From the NCBI GenBank assembly GCA_963666875.2, contig CAXXPU010000019.1:496001-560000 (forward strand): a stretch of DNA of 64,000 nt, given 5' to 3'. The position numbers and the translations under genes are program-made. The stretch is from G963662655 sp963666875. GTDB lineage: Bacteria; Cloacimonadota; Cloacimonadia; Cloacimonadales; JAIOQZ01. The stretch's first letter is position 1; each line of letters begins with the position of its first letter. This document shows, one piece after another, positions 10,281 to 18,953 of this stretch. Under the pieces are notes generated by a model. That model searched no databases. It worked only from the letters and a program-made list of their open reading frames with translations, and was not told the DNA's origin.

Positions 10281-10357
10281 ACGCGATCCTCTCATTCGCT
10301 TTCAATGTGCCGTCAAGATTGCAGAAAAAACAAGCATGGCAAGAAAAACAATACAGA

Positions 10358-10388
10358 AAAGCCGGAGGCATCAAACCTCCGGCTTTCG
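10358..10388 (-). terminator. Terminator hairpin now separated from its gene by copy 1 of the HTH element
   Basis: GCCGGAGG (10361-10368) pairs with CCTCCGGC (10376-10383) and is followed on the minus strand by CTTTTCTG. Before insertion of the element at 10413 it would have ended transcription of the minus-strand FG-GAP gene (12237-14504). It now follows the element's own genes. Confidence 0.65.
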
Positions 10389-10544
10389 TGACTGAAAAAG
10401 TGCGTTCTATTTACCATGGTGCCAAATGTCCCCATAGTTTTTTGGTATACATTCCCGAAAGAAGGGAAAGCAATCAATAATGAAAGCAGCCCCTTCCCTC
10501 GGTTTCTTTGTGTGAGTTTTTTCTCTCATCTAACCACCTCACTG

Positions 10545-11342
10545 TCAACGATTTTCTGATACGTCGTTAAATTCGTTATAGATTGCGATGTATTCTTTTA
10601 CCACTTTCATGCTTCGCCGAACGATATCCTTGATCTCTGTGGCGGACATCCCTTTCCGGATCAACAGTTTGATCTGGTCGTACTGCTTGATGTAACGATC
10701 CACGGCATCCTGACTGTGGGAGGTTTTCAGCACAATATCGGCTGGCGACATCCCCTGTTCGTAGTACGATATGATGATCGACTTGTGGGTCGGCAGACTG
10801 CCCATGTCCATCACGTAGCCCTTCAATGGCGGGATTTTTCCCGTCTCCTTTACGTATGCCTTGAGATATTTTTGTATTGTGTTCAAACTGCGATTCAGCA
10901 AGACACTAACCTCGGCTCCGCTAAGAAGACCGCCCTGGGACTTTGCCGACTCGAGCAAGCGGATCATCGTCCTGATCTCACGTCGGTCGCAGTGCTCGTA
11001 ATTCGTGTTTTTATTTCCGTTTCGGGTATAGACGCGGTTCTCGATATCCTCCTCGGTCACCAGTGGCAGGACAACCGTTGTCGAGCTGTAATCCTCGGTT
11101 TTCTTACCGTAATTCGGGCGTTGTCCGTCGTCCGCGGTGGTGCGAAACACGATCTCACCGATACCCACTGTCGAGGTCGATACAAAATACTCCGAATGAA
11201 GTTGCTCGATATCATCTGCCAGAAGCGAAAGGATTTTCCGCGAACCGATGATCTTGTATTCCGTTTCCAGCAAATGAATTAGAGCATTGCGAAAATTGCG
11301 CTTGTTGATCGATTCATAGCGATCTCGCTGGTTCCGATTCAT
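10545..11342 (-). CDS. HTH protein B of the two-gene element (DUF1670-like), copy 1
   Basis: A 265-residue protein with no signal peptide. The middle carries an HTH-like block (LLSGAEVSVLLNRSLNTIQK, ~150-170). After it comes a block PTHKSIIISYYEQGMSPADI ... DAVDRYIKQYDQI that parallels the partner protein (QTHKSQIIRLYLEGFTYSEI ... SSIKRYLEDFKKV), so the two are paralogues. The style matches proteins annotated DUF1670; that assignment is from memory. The start overlaps the stop of protein A by ATGA, giving translational coupling; a longer in-frame reading upstream is only a shadow of gene A. Likely a DNA-binding component of the element. No catalytic motif seen. Confidence 0.7.
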   Translation of the reverse strand: MNRNQRDRYESINKRNFRNALIHLLETEYKIIGSRKILSLLADDIEQLHSEYFVSTSTVGIGEIVFRTTADDGQRPNYGKKTEDYSSTTVVLPLVTEEDIENRVYTRNGNKNTNYEHCDRREIRTMIRLLESAKSQGGLLSGAEVSVLLNRSLNTIQKYLKAYVKETGKIPPLKGYVMDMGSLPTHKSIIISYYEQGMSPADIVLKTSHSQDAVDRYIKQYDQIKLLIRKGMSATEIKDIVRRSMKVVKEYIAIYNEFNDVSENR

Positions 11343-12178
11343 TGTTCCTCCGTAACTGCCGCTTTCAGCCCATCGTTTTTTAGCGTTTTTTTTACTCCGT
11401 CCATATACTGGTTCTGCTCGATCATGATCGAAAGGGTATCCTGCATGATGGGGGATTGCTTCGCTTCCGATATCAGCGCCCGATACTGCTTGACCAGATA
11501 GACCGATAATCCGGTTACCTGCGCGATATTTCGGGAGTCCGTAACACCATGGTGGAGGCTCATCAGCACCTTCTTGAAATCTTCCAGGTAACGCTTGATG
11601 GATGAGGTCGTGTGGTAACATTTGCGGTGAATCTCGCTGTAGGTAAAGCCTTCCAGATACAGGCGGATGATCTGGCTTTTGTGAGTCTGGCAGCGTCCGA
11701 CGTTGTGAAAAACACCACGCGTTACGACATGAACACCGCGATCCTGAATTGCACGAATATCGCGCCTGATTGTCCGCTTACTGCAACGAAGCAATCGGCT
11801 CAGGTCTTCCTGGGTAAGGAGCCCGTCCTGCTCGATCGCTTCCTCGGTGATCCGCTGGATGGTCACCTGGCGAAGATATGTCCGCCCGTATTGGTGAAGG
11901 ATCGAAAGGTCATCCCGCTCATCATCGAGCGTCACGTAAATGGTGCGTTTGCGGATGTTCTCCATGCTTTTACCGCTCTTCTCTTCGATATCGGCTACCA
12001 CGACAGGAACGACACCGGGATAGACGGTACTGGATCGATAAAGAATGGACTTGGCTGTCTGAAGGATTTGTTCGCTTAATCGAGGGGAGAGTTCGTATGA
12101 ATTCTGCAACTCATACAAGAACTCTCCCTCATAACTCTTTAACTCATCGCGCCTTAGCGCATTGTCTCGCTGATGCAT
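11339..12178 (-). CDS. HTH protein A of the two-gene element (DUF1670-like), copy 1
   Basis: A 279-residue protein, first gene of the pair. Residues ~1-80 are helical (LSEQILQTAKSILYRSS). A clear HTH follows at ~125-155 (LTQEDLSRLLRCSKRTIRRD). The conserved block GRCQTHKSQIIRLYLEGFTY ... SIKRYLEDFKKVLMSL spans ~165-210, then a second HTH-like segment (IAQVTGLSVYLVKQYRAL) at ~220-240. A GGGGGA sequence precedes the ATG. It is identical in the second copy at 36612-37451. It resembles a transcription-factor-like DNA-binding protein rather than a transposase. How the element moves is not evident from this protein. Confidence 0.7.
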   Translation of the reverse strand: MHQRDNALRRDELKSYEGEFLYELQNSYELSPRLSEQILQTAKSILYRSSTVYPGVVPVVVADIEEKSGKSMENIRKRTIYVTLDDERDDLSILHQYGRTYLRQVTIQRITEEAIEQDGLLTQEDLSRLLRCSKRTIRRDIRAIQDRGVHVVTRGVFHNVGRCQTHKSQIIRLYLEGFTYSEIHRKCYHTTSSIKRYLEDFKKVLMSLHHGVTDSRNIAQVTGLSVYLVKQYRALISEAKQSPIMQDTLSIMIEQNQYMDGVKKTLKNDGLKAAVTEEQ

Positions 12179-12236
12179 CGGGTCCCCCTTATTCAGACGC
12201 TGCTAAACCAACGTAGCAACTGGAGGACATTTGTCA

Positions 12237-14504
12237 CTATTTGATCAGTAGCATCTTGTGTGTAAAGGTCTTGCCTGCTACGGTCAGGTGCGCGTAATAG
12301 ATACCGCTTCCCATGCCGTCCGCATCCCATACGATGCTCTGCTCGCCTTTTGTCATCGCGCTATCGTGCAAAAGGGTGGCAACTCTCTGACCGCGGACGT
12401 TATAGATTTCCATCGTCACGTTGCTGTCATTTGCCAGACTGAAGCTCACAGACGTGCTGGGATTGAACGGGTTGGGGAAGTTACCGGTCAGACCGTTCAC
12501 GAATACGACTTCCGGCGCTTCGGGTTCTTCTTCACCAGGCGTTACCGTACATGTCACCGGACCGAAGAAACTGGTCGAGCCATCGTATTCAATCGATTGC
12601 AGCCAGTAGCGATAGGTCTGGTCGGCTGCTACGTCTTCGTCTTCGAAGCTGTAATCGGTCTGCGTACTGCTGTTCTGCGCATCGATGATCCCCATGTTGA
12701 TCTGAATCGCCTCGTCCAGAACACTCGTCTGGCTGCGGAGGAGGTTGTAGCCCAGCATATCCGATTCGGACTGCGTGGTCCACTCGATCATCACGGTATT
12801 GCTGGCGGTGACGCTCGCCGCGAAGCTGCTGAGTTCCACGGGCAATGTGGAGCCGTCACCCTCGTTCATGACGAACGTTTCGCCACCGTCACGAAGCGGT
12901 GTATCGAAAATCCATGTGAAGGTAGCTGTTTCCGCGAGATAATCCCAGGTCACGCCGCTAACCGTCTGCCAGGTCCCGCCGTTGTTCCAGACCAGCTCAT
13001 CCGGCTCGAAGGGCAGTCCGGCGAAGTGGAGAACGAGCTGGACAGGCTGACTCGTGCCGTTGACAGTCACCTGATAGGTCAGTGCGGCATTGACGGGGAC
13101 TTCCACGTCGCCATTCCCGACGGTCACCACGATATCCACCGTGATGGTCACGCCGGCCTCATCCGGGTTGACATCCACATCCGGATCGACGACTACCGCG
13201 CCGTTGCCGTCGTAGTCGTAGGCATCGAGCGGCTCGACATCCACAGCCATAGGATCGGCGTCCGGAGGCGTTCCGCTATCGCTGCCGGTTCCTGCCGCAG
13301 GTCCTTCATAGGCATATACCGCGCCGGAATATTCAAGCTCTCCTGTCCCCTGAAAAACTGCGCCAACCATCACACTTTTACCACTTATCGCAACAGCATT
13401 TCCGAAGTTGGCACCTGACGTACCGTCGGTGGCATATATCTTCTGTATTTGCGTCCACTGCGAGTCCACGTTTTTGAAGATGTATGCCGAGCCTGTATCT
13501 ACTCCTTCGGGAACATCATAGTAAGCCCCTACGACTATGTAGTTACCATCAATCGCAGTTTTGTAGCCGAAGCAATCGCCCTCACCTGCATCATCCGCAT
13601 ACAGAATTGAATACTGATTCCAGTCGGTTCCGCTACGCTGATAGATATACGTCGCACCTGCATTGTTAGCCATGGTATCATCGTTACTTATTCCGAAAAC
13701 TGCGAATTCCCCGGACAGGCTCACACTATTCCCCAAAGTGCTGTTAGCTGGTATACCCGCAGGGACAATCTTTGTCTGAAAGGCCCAGCCCCTACCTGAG
13801 TTGTAATACGCATAGACAGCGCCGGCCAGATTTGCGGCATCGTCATCGCCTGTTGCGCCGATCAGAATGTAATCGCCATCGATCGCGACGGCATAGCCAA
13901 AACTGTCCCAGGCCTCACCGTCATAAGCGGTCAATCGGTTTATCTGGGACCAGGAGGTGCCGCCCAAAGCGAATATATATACCGCCCCCATGTTCGTCCC
14001 ACCGGTAGCATCACCAAACGCGCCAACAACGAGATACCCGCCATCCATCGATAAACTGTTTCCGAATTGATCTCCGGCGTCAACCTCCGTACCGATCAGT
14101 TTCTGATGAAATTCCCAGGTAGATCCATTACGATGATATATATACACGGAACCGGAATCAGTGCCGTTATCGTCGTCCATATAGGATGAGACGGCAATAT
14201 AGTCACCGGATATAGCAACAGCATATCCCATCATGTCGTACATCTCGGCATCATAGGCAGTTATTTTTTGCAGTTGCGTCCATGTGCCATCAACTTTCTG
14301 AAAAACGTATGCCGCTCCATAAGCTGACCAATCTGCGCCCTCATTATAGGCTCCGATAATTGCGTAATCGCCATCGATCGCAACATCATACCCAAATCCA
14401 TCGTACAACTCCAAATCGCTGGAGACCATTTTCTGTTCGAGCCAGTCCGCAATCAGCAGATTGGACAGAAAGACGAGCATAACAATCCCAAAAATCTTTT
14501 TCAT
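12237..14504 (-). CDS. Secreted FG-GAP beta-propeller protein with sorting tail
   Basis: A 755-residue exported protein. After a signal peptide (MKKIFGIVMLVFLSNLLIA) come seven or so FG-GAP-type blades at ~20-390 (FGYDVAIDGDYAIIGAY ... GAAYVFQ, repeated), which would form a beta-propeller. A linker follows, then an Ig-like module beginning LPVELSSFAASVTASNTVMI. The FlgD-like/T9SS type A tail is at ~670-755 (GNFPNPFNPSTSVSFSL, YNVRGQRVATLL, GSGIYYAHLTVAG, HKMLLIK). That tail is known to direct outer-membrane secretion and anchoring in related phyla. The AAATAG last codon/stop is the exact edge of the mobile element at 10413-12236. The original terminator is now 1.8 kb away. Confidence 0.85.
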   Translation of the reverse strand: MKKIFGIVMLVFLSNLLIADWLEQKMVSSDLELYDGFGYDVAIDGDYAIIGAYNEGADWSAYGAAYVFQKVDGTWTQLQKITAYDAEMYDMMGYAVAISGDYIAVSSYMDDDNGTDSGSVYIYHRNGSTWEFHQKLIGTEVDAGDQFGNSLSMDGGYLVVGAFGDATGGTNMGAVYIFALGGTSWSQINRLTAYDGEAWDSFGYAVAIDGDYILIGATGDDDAANLAGAVYAYYNSGRGWAFQTKIVPAGIPANSTLGNSVSLSGEFAVFGISNDDTMANNAGATYIYQRSGTDWNQYSILYADDAGEGDCFGYKTAIDGNYIVVGAYYDVPEGVDTGSAYIFKNVDSQWTQIQKIYATDGTSGANFGNAVAISGKSVMVGAVFQGTGELEYSGAVYAYEGPAAGTGSDSGTPPDADPMAVDVEPLDAYDYDGNGAVVVDPDVDVNPDEAGVTITVDIVVTVGNGDVEVPVNAALTYQVTVNGTSQPVQLVLHFAGLPFEPDELVWNNGGTWQTVSGVTWDYLAETATFTWIFDTPLRDGGETFVMNEGDGSTLPVELSSFAASVTASNTVMIEWTTQSESDMLGYNLLRSQTSVLDEAIQINMGIIDAQNSSTQTDYSFEDEDVAADQTYRYWLQSIEYDGSTSFFGPVTCTVTPGEEEPEAPEVVFVNGLTGNFPNPFNPSTSVSFSLANDSNVTMEIYNVRGQRVATLLHDSAMTKGEQSIVWDADGMGSGIYYAHLTVAGKTFTHKMLLIK

Positions 14505-14542
14505 AGAATCCTCCGCCTTATTTTAATTCGGCAACCCATGAT

Positions 14543-14569
14543 ATTATACCTTTCATCAGTGTTTCTCAA
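14543..14569 (-). promoter_or_regulatory. Candidate sigma-70 promoter for the FG-GAP gene
   Basis: On the minus strand TATAAT (14543-14548) lies 15 bases downstream of TTGAGA (14564-14569), about 40 bases before the start codon. The -10 is perfect; the -35 and spacing are suboptimal. Confidence 0.45.
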
Positions 14570-14675
14570 ATTTTTTTCTTGAATGGGATTCTTTTCATAG
14601 CGTAATCGTTCAAAGAATGGAAACCTTTCAGTTAATCATCAGGATACAAATCCTGAATCTGCCGCAAGTCTTTTT

Positions 14676-14961
14676 CAGAGATACCCCTATAATTATCATG
14701 CCATGAAAGCCTATGGTTCTGCTTTGCAACGACATACCTATGCTTACCGTTTAAAAAAGTACGTAAAAAATTCTGACATGAGAATGCAAAATAATTGTTG
14801 TCCTTCGACTCCGCTCAGGATGACACAATTATTTTGCAACCGTCTGAAATGGATGCAGTTATCCACAGTGTGTCATCCTGAGCGGAGTCGAAGGACACTG
14901 TGGATAACATCGATCAATATTCATCGAACCAAGATTCCACAGAAAAATGGGGGTATTCCAA
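14676..14961. mobile_element. MITE copy A (286 bp)
   Basis: Ends CAGAGATACCCCTAT and, from the other side, TTGGAATACCCCCATTTTTC. An 11-bp direct repeat CAAGTCTTTTT flanks it (14665-14675 and 14962-14972). The interior contains two inverted copies of TGTCATCCTGAGCGGAGTCG and two perfect, oppositely oriented DnaA boxes TTATCCACA (14859-14867, 14899-14907). It has no coding capacity. Its ends match those of the IS at 45224-46666, so that transposase could mobilise it. It stops just upstream of the gntP promoter. Confidence 0.8.
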
Positions 14962-14975
14962 CAAGTCTTTTTTCC

Positions 14976-15003
14976 TTGACATACCAGCTAGTTACGTTAG
15001 ACA
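14976..15003 (+). promoter_or_regulatory. Candidate promoter of the gntP operon
   Basis: TTGACA (14976-14981), a 16-base spacer, then TAGACA (14998-15003), 36 bases before the gntP start codon. The flank duplication of MITE A ends 3 bases upstream of the -35. Confidence 0.55.
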
Positions 15004-15038
15004 ATTCGTTTATAAACCCACACGAAGAGGAGGTACTT

Positions 15039-16373
15039 ATGGTTTCTGGTGGACTCGCTCTTCTATTCCTACTGGTCGCCATCGCACTCATCATTCTGCT
15101 GACCAGTACTGCGAAGATGAATGCATTTGTCGTGCTGCTCCTTGTCGCAATTTTCTACGGATTGTCCGTCGGCATGCCGCTGGGGGATATCATTTCGAAA
15201 GTGAGGGACGGATTCGGCGGAACGCTGGGCTACATCGGTATCGTGATCGTCGCGGGAACGATTATCGGTACAATCCTCGAGAAGACCGGCGCCGCGATCT
15301 CCATGACCAACGCAATCCTCAAACTTGTCGGGAAGAAAAATTCCCCCCTGGCAATGAGCATCGCCGGTTATGTCGTGTCAATACCCGTGTTCTGCGACTC
15401 GGGCTATGTGATCCTGACACCGCTGAACAAAGCGCTGGCAGAGAAAACAGGTCGATCGATGGCTGTAATGGCTGTTGCGCTATCTACAGGTCTGTACGCA
15501 ACGCACTGCCTCGTACCGCCTACACCAGGTCCCATCGCAGCAGCGGGTATCCTCGGCGCTGAACTCGGGCAGGTCATCCTCTGGGGTTTAGTCGTATCGA
15601 TACCGGGTATGATCGCCGGCTACATCTGGGCGATCACCGTAGCGAAGCGATTCGAGATCACACCTGTCCTGGAGGAGACATACGACAGCCTGATGACCAA
15701 ATACGGCAAGCTACCACCCGCATTCCTTTCCTTCCTGCCACTCCTCGTGCCGATTATCCTGATCCTGCTCAAATCTCTCGCCAATCCCAAGCTGGGTATC
15801 ATGGCGGAAGGCGGCTTTTCGAACTTCCTGAACTTCATCGGCGATCCGGTTACCGCGCTCCTGATCGGTATCTTCCTGGCGCTCCTGCTGGTGAAAAGAG
15901 AAGATCTCGGTGCCGCGGTCAGCGACTGGATGGGGCATGGCGTCAAGAGCGCCGCGCTGATCCTGGCCATCACCGGCGCGGGAGGCGCATTCGGTGCAAT
16001 CCTCAAGGCCTCCCCCATGGCGGGTTTCCTGGGCGATACCATGTCGGGCTGGAACCTCGGCATATTCCTGCCATTCATCATCGCGGCAGCGCTAAAGACC
16101 GCGCAGGGATCTTCCACCGTCGCCATTATCACCACCTCTTCGATCATGGCTCCGCTCATGGCGGGACTGGGACTGCATCCCGCACTCACCGTGCTCGCGA
16201 TCGGAGCCGGCGCAATGACGGTCAGTCATGCCAACGATTCCTACTTCTGGGTCGTGAGTCAGTTCAGCGACATGAAGGTTTCGGTGGCATACCGTGCCTA
16301 TACATCGGCGACGCTGATTCTGGGACTGGTTTCCATCATCTGCGTCTCGATCCTGTCGATCTTCATCCATTAG
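15039..16373 (+). CDS. GntP-family gluconate/glycerate-type permease
   Basis: A 444-residue inner-membrane symporter with about a dozen hydrophobic helices. The GntP family (PF02447) imports sugar acids such as gluconate with protons. Diagnostic stretches are VRDGFGGTLGYIGIVIVAGT, IPVFCDSGYVILTPL, HCLVPPTPGPIAAAGILGAE and KTAQGSSTVAIITTSSI. AGAGGAGG sits 6-13 bases before ATG 15039; a longer frame starting at 14703 runs through MITE A and is not real. Glycerate 2-kinase lies downstream in the same direction, so glycerate is the most likely substrate (inference). Confidence 0.85.
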   Translation: MVSGGLALLFLLVAIALIILLTSTAKMNAFVVLLLVAIFYGLSVGMPLGDIISKVRDGFGGTLGYIGIVIVAGTIIGTILEKTGAAISMTNAILKLVGKKNSPLAMSIAGYVVSIPVFCDSGYVILTPLNKALAEKTGRSMAVMAVALSTGLYATHCLVPPTPGPIAAAGILGAELGQVILWGLVVSIPGMIAGYIWAITVAKRFEITPVLEETYDSLMTKYGKLPPAFLSFLPLLVPIILILLKSLANPKLGIMAEGGFSNFLNFIGDPVTALLIGIFLALLLVKREDLGAAVSDWMGHGVKSAALILAITGAGGAFGAILKASPMAGFLGDTMSGWNLGIFLPFIIAAALKTAQGSSTVAIITTSSIMAPLMAGLGLHPALTVLAIGAGAMTVSHANDSYFWVVSQFSDMKVSVAYRAYTSATLILGLVSIICVSILSIFIH

Positions 16374-16381
16374 TATGATTA

Positions 16382-16409
16382 CGCCCCGGGGCTAATCGGT
16401 TCCGGGGCG
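16382..16409 (+). other. Intercistronic hairpin between gntP and the TPR gene
   Basis: CGCCCCGG (16382-16389) pairs perfectly with CCGGGGCG (16402-16409). No T-tract follows, so it is more likely a messenger-stabilising or attenuating hairpin than a full terminator. Confidence 0.45.
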
Positions 16410-16420
16410 CCGATATCCTT

Positions 16421-17074
16421 ATGAATGTATTCGACTCGATTCGCCTCGCCTGGTGGAAACGCCACGCCTTGAACGCCTTCGTCACAGGGCATTACGATAT
16501 CGCGCTGAAATACTTCGGCGAGATCAAGAATCGATGGCGGGATTTCCCCGGAATCGACTACAATCTCGGACTCACCACACTGGCGCTGGGGCATTTCCAT
16601 GACGCCGAAGAACACCTGCTCAAGGCGAGGGAAACCGATCCCTCCTACCCGGTCTTGCGAGCCCTGGGAGATATCTACTACCTCAGCGGAAACAGCGAAT
16701 CCGCCATTGAGATATACAAACAAGCGAAGAAGGACGCTCCGGGCAAGAAAGACACGAACGTGCTCGAGAAACGGCTTGCCACATGTCGCGATCCGAGAAG
16801 CTACGAGAAGGCGATGGCTGGCTGGAAAGCTTTCGATCAGGCTATCGATCTCGAGAAAAAAGGAAAGCAAGACGAGGCTGCCGGCTATTACAGTCTGGCT
16901 ATCGAGGCGGACGAAACGAACTTCGTCGCAGCCAACAACCTCGGCGGATATTACATGAACCGGCAATCGGACTACGCTCGCGCGCTATCGTGCTTCCTGA
17001 AGGCCGACGCGCTGGCGGATCATCCCGTGGTAAAAACCAACATCGCCAAACTCAGGCAATTGGAGACATCATGA
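16421..17074 (+). CDS. Tetratricopeptide-repeat protein
   Basis: A 217-residue soluble protein made of helical repeats: ALNAFVTGHYDIALKYFGEI, LGLTTLALGHFHDAEEHLLK, LGDIYYLSGNSESAIEIYKQ, and further TPR units to the C-terminus. TPR arrays bind partner proteins and have no enzymatic role. No strong ribosome site precedes the ATG. The stop overlaps the start of the glycerate kinase by ATGA, so the two are translated together. A role with the kinase or the permease is only suggested by position. Confidence 0.75.
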   Translation: MNVFDSIRLAWWKRHALNAFVTGHYDIALKYFGEIKNRWRDFPGIDYNLGLTTLALGHFHDAEEHLLKARETDPSYPVLRALGDIYYLSGNSESAIEIYKQAKKDAPGKKDTNVLEKRLATCRDPRSYEKAMAGWKAFDQAIDLEKKGKQDEAAGYYSLAIEADETNFVAANNLGGYYMNRQSDYARALSCFLKADALADHPVVKTNIAKLRQLETS

Positions 17075-18429
17075 AGGAACTTCTGGATCAAGTGTTTCGC
17101 GCAGGTCTGGAGCGAGTTGATCCATATCTCATGCTCAAACGCGGCATTACGATCGAAGGCGATTGCCTGCGCGTTACCACCGAACAGGAGAGCAAGCAAT
17201 TCGATCTGTCGCGGTTCGAACGGATCCTCGTGATTGGCACCGGCAAAGCCTCCGCGGTGATGGCGCACGCACTTGAGGATATCCTGGGAAACAGACTCGA
17301 CGGCGGTGTGATCAGCACGAAATACGGCTTCGGGATGGAGCTTCGGCGAATCGAGATCATCGAGGCGGGGCACCCGGTCCCGGATGACAACAGCGTCGCG
17401 GCCGCGAAGAGTATCGCCGATATCGCCCGACGCGCCGATGAGAAAACACTGGTCTTGTGCGTGATCTCAGGTGGCGGCTCCGCTCTGATGGCAGCACCCT
17501 ACGAGGATGAGCGAACCAGACTGCGCCTCGCAGATAAACAGGAAGTGACCAGGATCTTGCTCGCATGCGGAGCGGATATCTCGGAAATCAACTGCATGCG
17601 CAAACACCTTTCGCTGATAAAGGGCGGGAGACTGGCGCAACTGCTCTACCCCGCCACGACCATTTGCCTGATCCTGTCCGATGTGGTGGGCGACAATCTG
17701 GATACGATCGCATCCGGACCGACAGCGCCCGACGCGTCATCCTTCGAGATGACCAACGCAATTATCCGTAAGTACGACATCCGCGAAGAACTGCCGGCGC
17801 CCGTCAGACTGCTGCTGGAGCGCGGTATCGCGGGTGACGCTCCCGATACGCCGGACCCGGACAGCGAGGCATTCACAAGAGTCCATAACTTCCTGATCGG
17901 AACGAACTACCAGTCGCTACTGGCGGCGAAGCGCAAAGCATGCGAACTTGGGCTGGATGCGCGTATTCTTACGGACTGCCTCGAGGGAGAGGCGAAAGAA
18001 GCGGCAAGATTACTCTTTTCCATTGCGAGATACCATTGCAGGTATGGCGTAACCAAACCCCTGCTTCTGATATTCGGCGGCGAAACGACGGTAACGCTCT
18101 GTCCGGATCACGGCAAGGGCGGACGCAATCAGGAGATGGCGCTGGCGTTTCTGTGCGAGTTGAAACGTGCAGGTTCCGATATGCAGGCAGCAACGCTACT
18201 GGCAGCTTCCACCGATGGCAACGACGGTCCGACGGACGCTGCTGGCGCATGGGCCTCTCTCGAAATGCTCGAGAAGACAAAGAATATGGGTGTCGATCCC
18301 ATCGAATACCTGAAGAAACACGATGCCTATCACTTCCACGAGCGGATCGGAGCGCTTTACAAAACCGGCCCCACCCGCACCAATGTCGGCGATATCCAGT
18401 TGCTGTTGATAAACACACCTCAATACTAA
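17071..18429 (+). CDS. Glycerate 2-kinase, MOFRL family
   Basis: A 452-residue cytoplasmic kinase that would phosphorylate D-glycerate with ATP to 2-phosphoglycerate, feeding lower glycolysis. Family marks (GckA/TtuD, DUF4147 plus MOFRL) are VIGTGKASAVMAHALED near residue 50, EAGHPVPDDNSV, VISGGGSALMAAP, MRKHLSLIKGGRLAQL, ILSDVVGDNLDTIASGP, then the C-terminal MOFRL block IFGGETTVT ... GKGGRNQEMALAF and STDGNDGPTDAAGAW. GGAG lies 5 bases before the ATG, which overlaps the TPR stop. It forms an operon with the upstream permease. Confidence 0.9.
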   Translation: MKELLDQVFRAGLERVDPYLMLKRGITIEGDCLRVTTEQESKQFDLSRFERILVIGTGKASAVMAHALEDILGNRLDGGVISTKYGFGMELRRIEIIEAGHPVPDDNSVAAAKSIADIARRADEKTLVLCVISGGGSALMAAPYEDERTRLRLADKQEVTRILLACGADISEINCMRKHLSLIKGGRLAQLLYPATTICLILSDVVGDNLDTIASGPTAPDASSFEMTNAIIRKYDIREELPAPVRLLLERGIAGDAPDTPDPDSEAFTRVHNFLIGTNYQSLLAAKRKACELGLDARILTDCLEGEAKEAARLLFSIARYHCRYGVTKPLLLIFGGETTVTLCPDHGKGGRNQEMALAFLCELKRAGSDMQAATLLAASTDGNDGPTDAAGAWASLEMLEKTKNMGVDPIEYLKKHDAYHFHERIGALYKTGPTRTNVGDIQLLLINTPQY

Positions 18430-18578
18430 TCGAAACCATGTATCACGAGCTGTCGCAGGACAATCCCCCTGTCCCGTTCCGAAATGGTTGAATTTGTTGT
18501 ATAATTACGACATTTTTTATCATTCCTCATTTCCAGAGTATCAACATCGTTGCTTCAACCCACACAGAATACCCTTTT

Positions 18579-18886
18579 CTGACATACCCCCGGAATTCTC
18601 ATGCGGCATCGAACTAATTCATGACATTATAATGAGATAGATGCATATTATCGTAAAAAAATCAAATTACTTCTCTGATTCGCGATCGTATTGATTTGTG
18701 TGTAATAATAGTTTGTCCTTCGATACACCGCTTCGCGGCACTCAGGATGACAAACTATTATTACACTAAGAGTTATCCTCCGTGTCATCCTGAGTGCCGC
18801 GAAGCGGTGTATCGAAGGACGCACGGTGGATAACGTCATCAAACAGGCATTAAACCATGACATCACGAAAAAATGGGGGTATGCGT
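18579..18886. mobile_element. MITE copy C (308 bp)
   Basis: Flanked by a 12-bp direct repeat GAATACCCTTTT (18567-18578, 18887-18898). Ends CTGACATACCCCCGGAATTC and, inward from the right, CACGCATACCCCCATTTTTT. The interior has a long inverted repeat built on CCTTCGATACACCGCTTCGC and its complement, a sequence variant of the core of MITE copies A and B. The spacer 18430-18578 before it contains no gene. The element ends 15 bases upstream of a TTGACG -35 box. Confidence 0.75.
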
Positions 18887-18901
18887 GAATACCCTTTTAT
18901 C

Positions 18902-18929
18902 TTGACGATATCTTTCCCATCAGTAAAAT
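18902..18929 (+). promoter_or_regulatory. Candidate promoter for the 18954 gene
   Basis: TTGACG (18902-18907), 16-base spacer, TAAAAT (18924-18929), 24 bases before the start codon. Confidence 0.55.
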
Positions 18930-18953
18930 TCAATAAAACTTCGAGGATCGATT

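Larger units (their letters stand above)
10413..12236 (-). mobile_element. Two-gene HTH mobile element, copy 1
   Basis: The block 10408-12242 is repeated at 35681-37515. I found only one base different (A at 11184, G at 36457, synonymous). Both copies are flanked by TATTT on each side, a possible target duplication. Imperfect inverted ends are visible: GTGCCAAATGTCCCC near the left end and GTGACAAATGTCC reading inward from the right end. The element holds two overlapping minus-strand genes with HTH motifs and nothing recognisable as a DDE, HUH, tyrosine or serine recombinase. The right end abuts the stop codon of a sorted surface protein in both copies. Confidence 0.75.

Noticed and set aside
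12258..13418. A 386-codon plus-strand frame antisense to the FG-GAP gene
   Set aside because: Shadow of a repetitive, GC-biased coding region; no signal, motif or start context.
14703..15038. N-terminal extension of the GntP permease
   Set aside because: It runs through MITE A and upstream of the promoter; the ribosome site supports ATG 15039.
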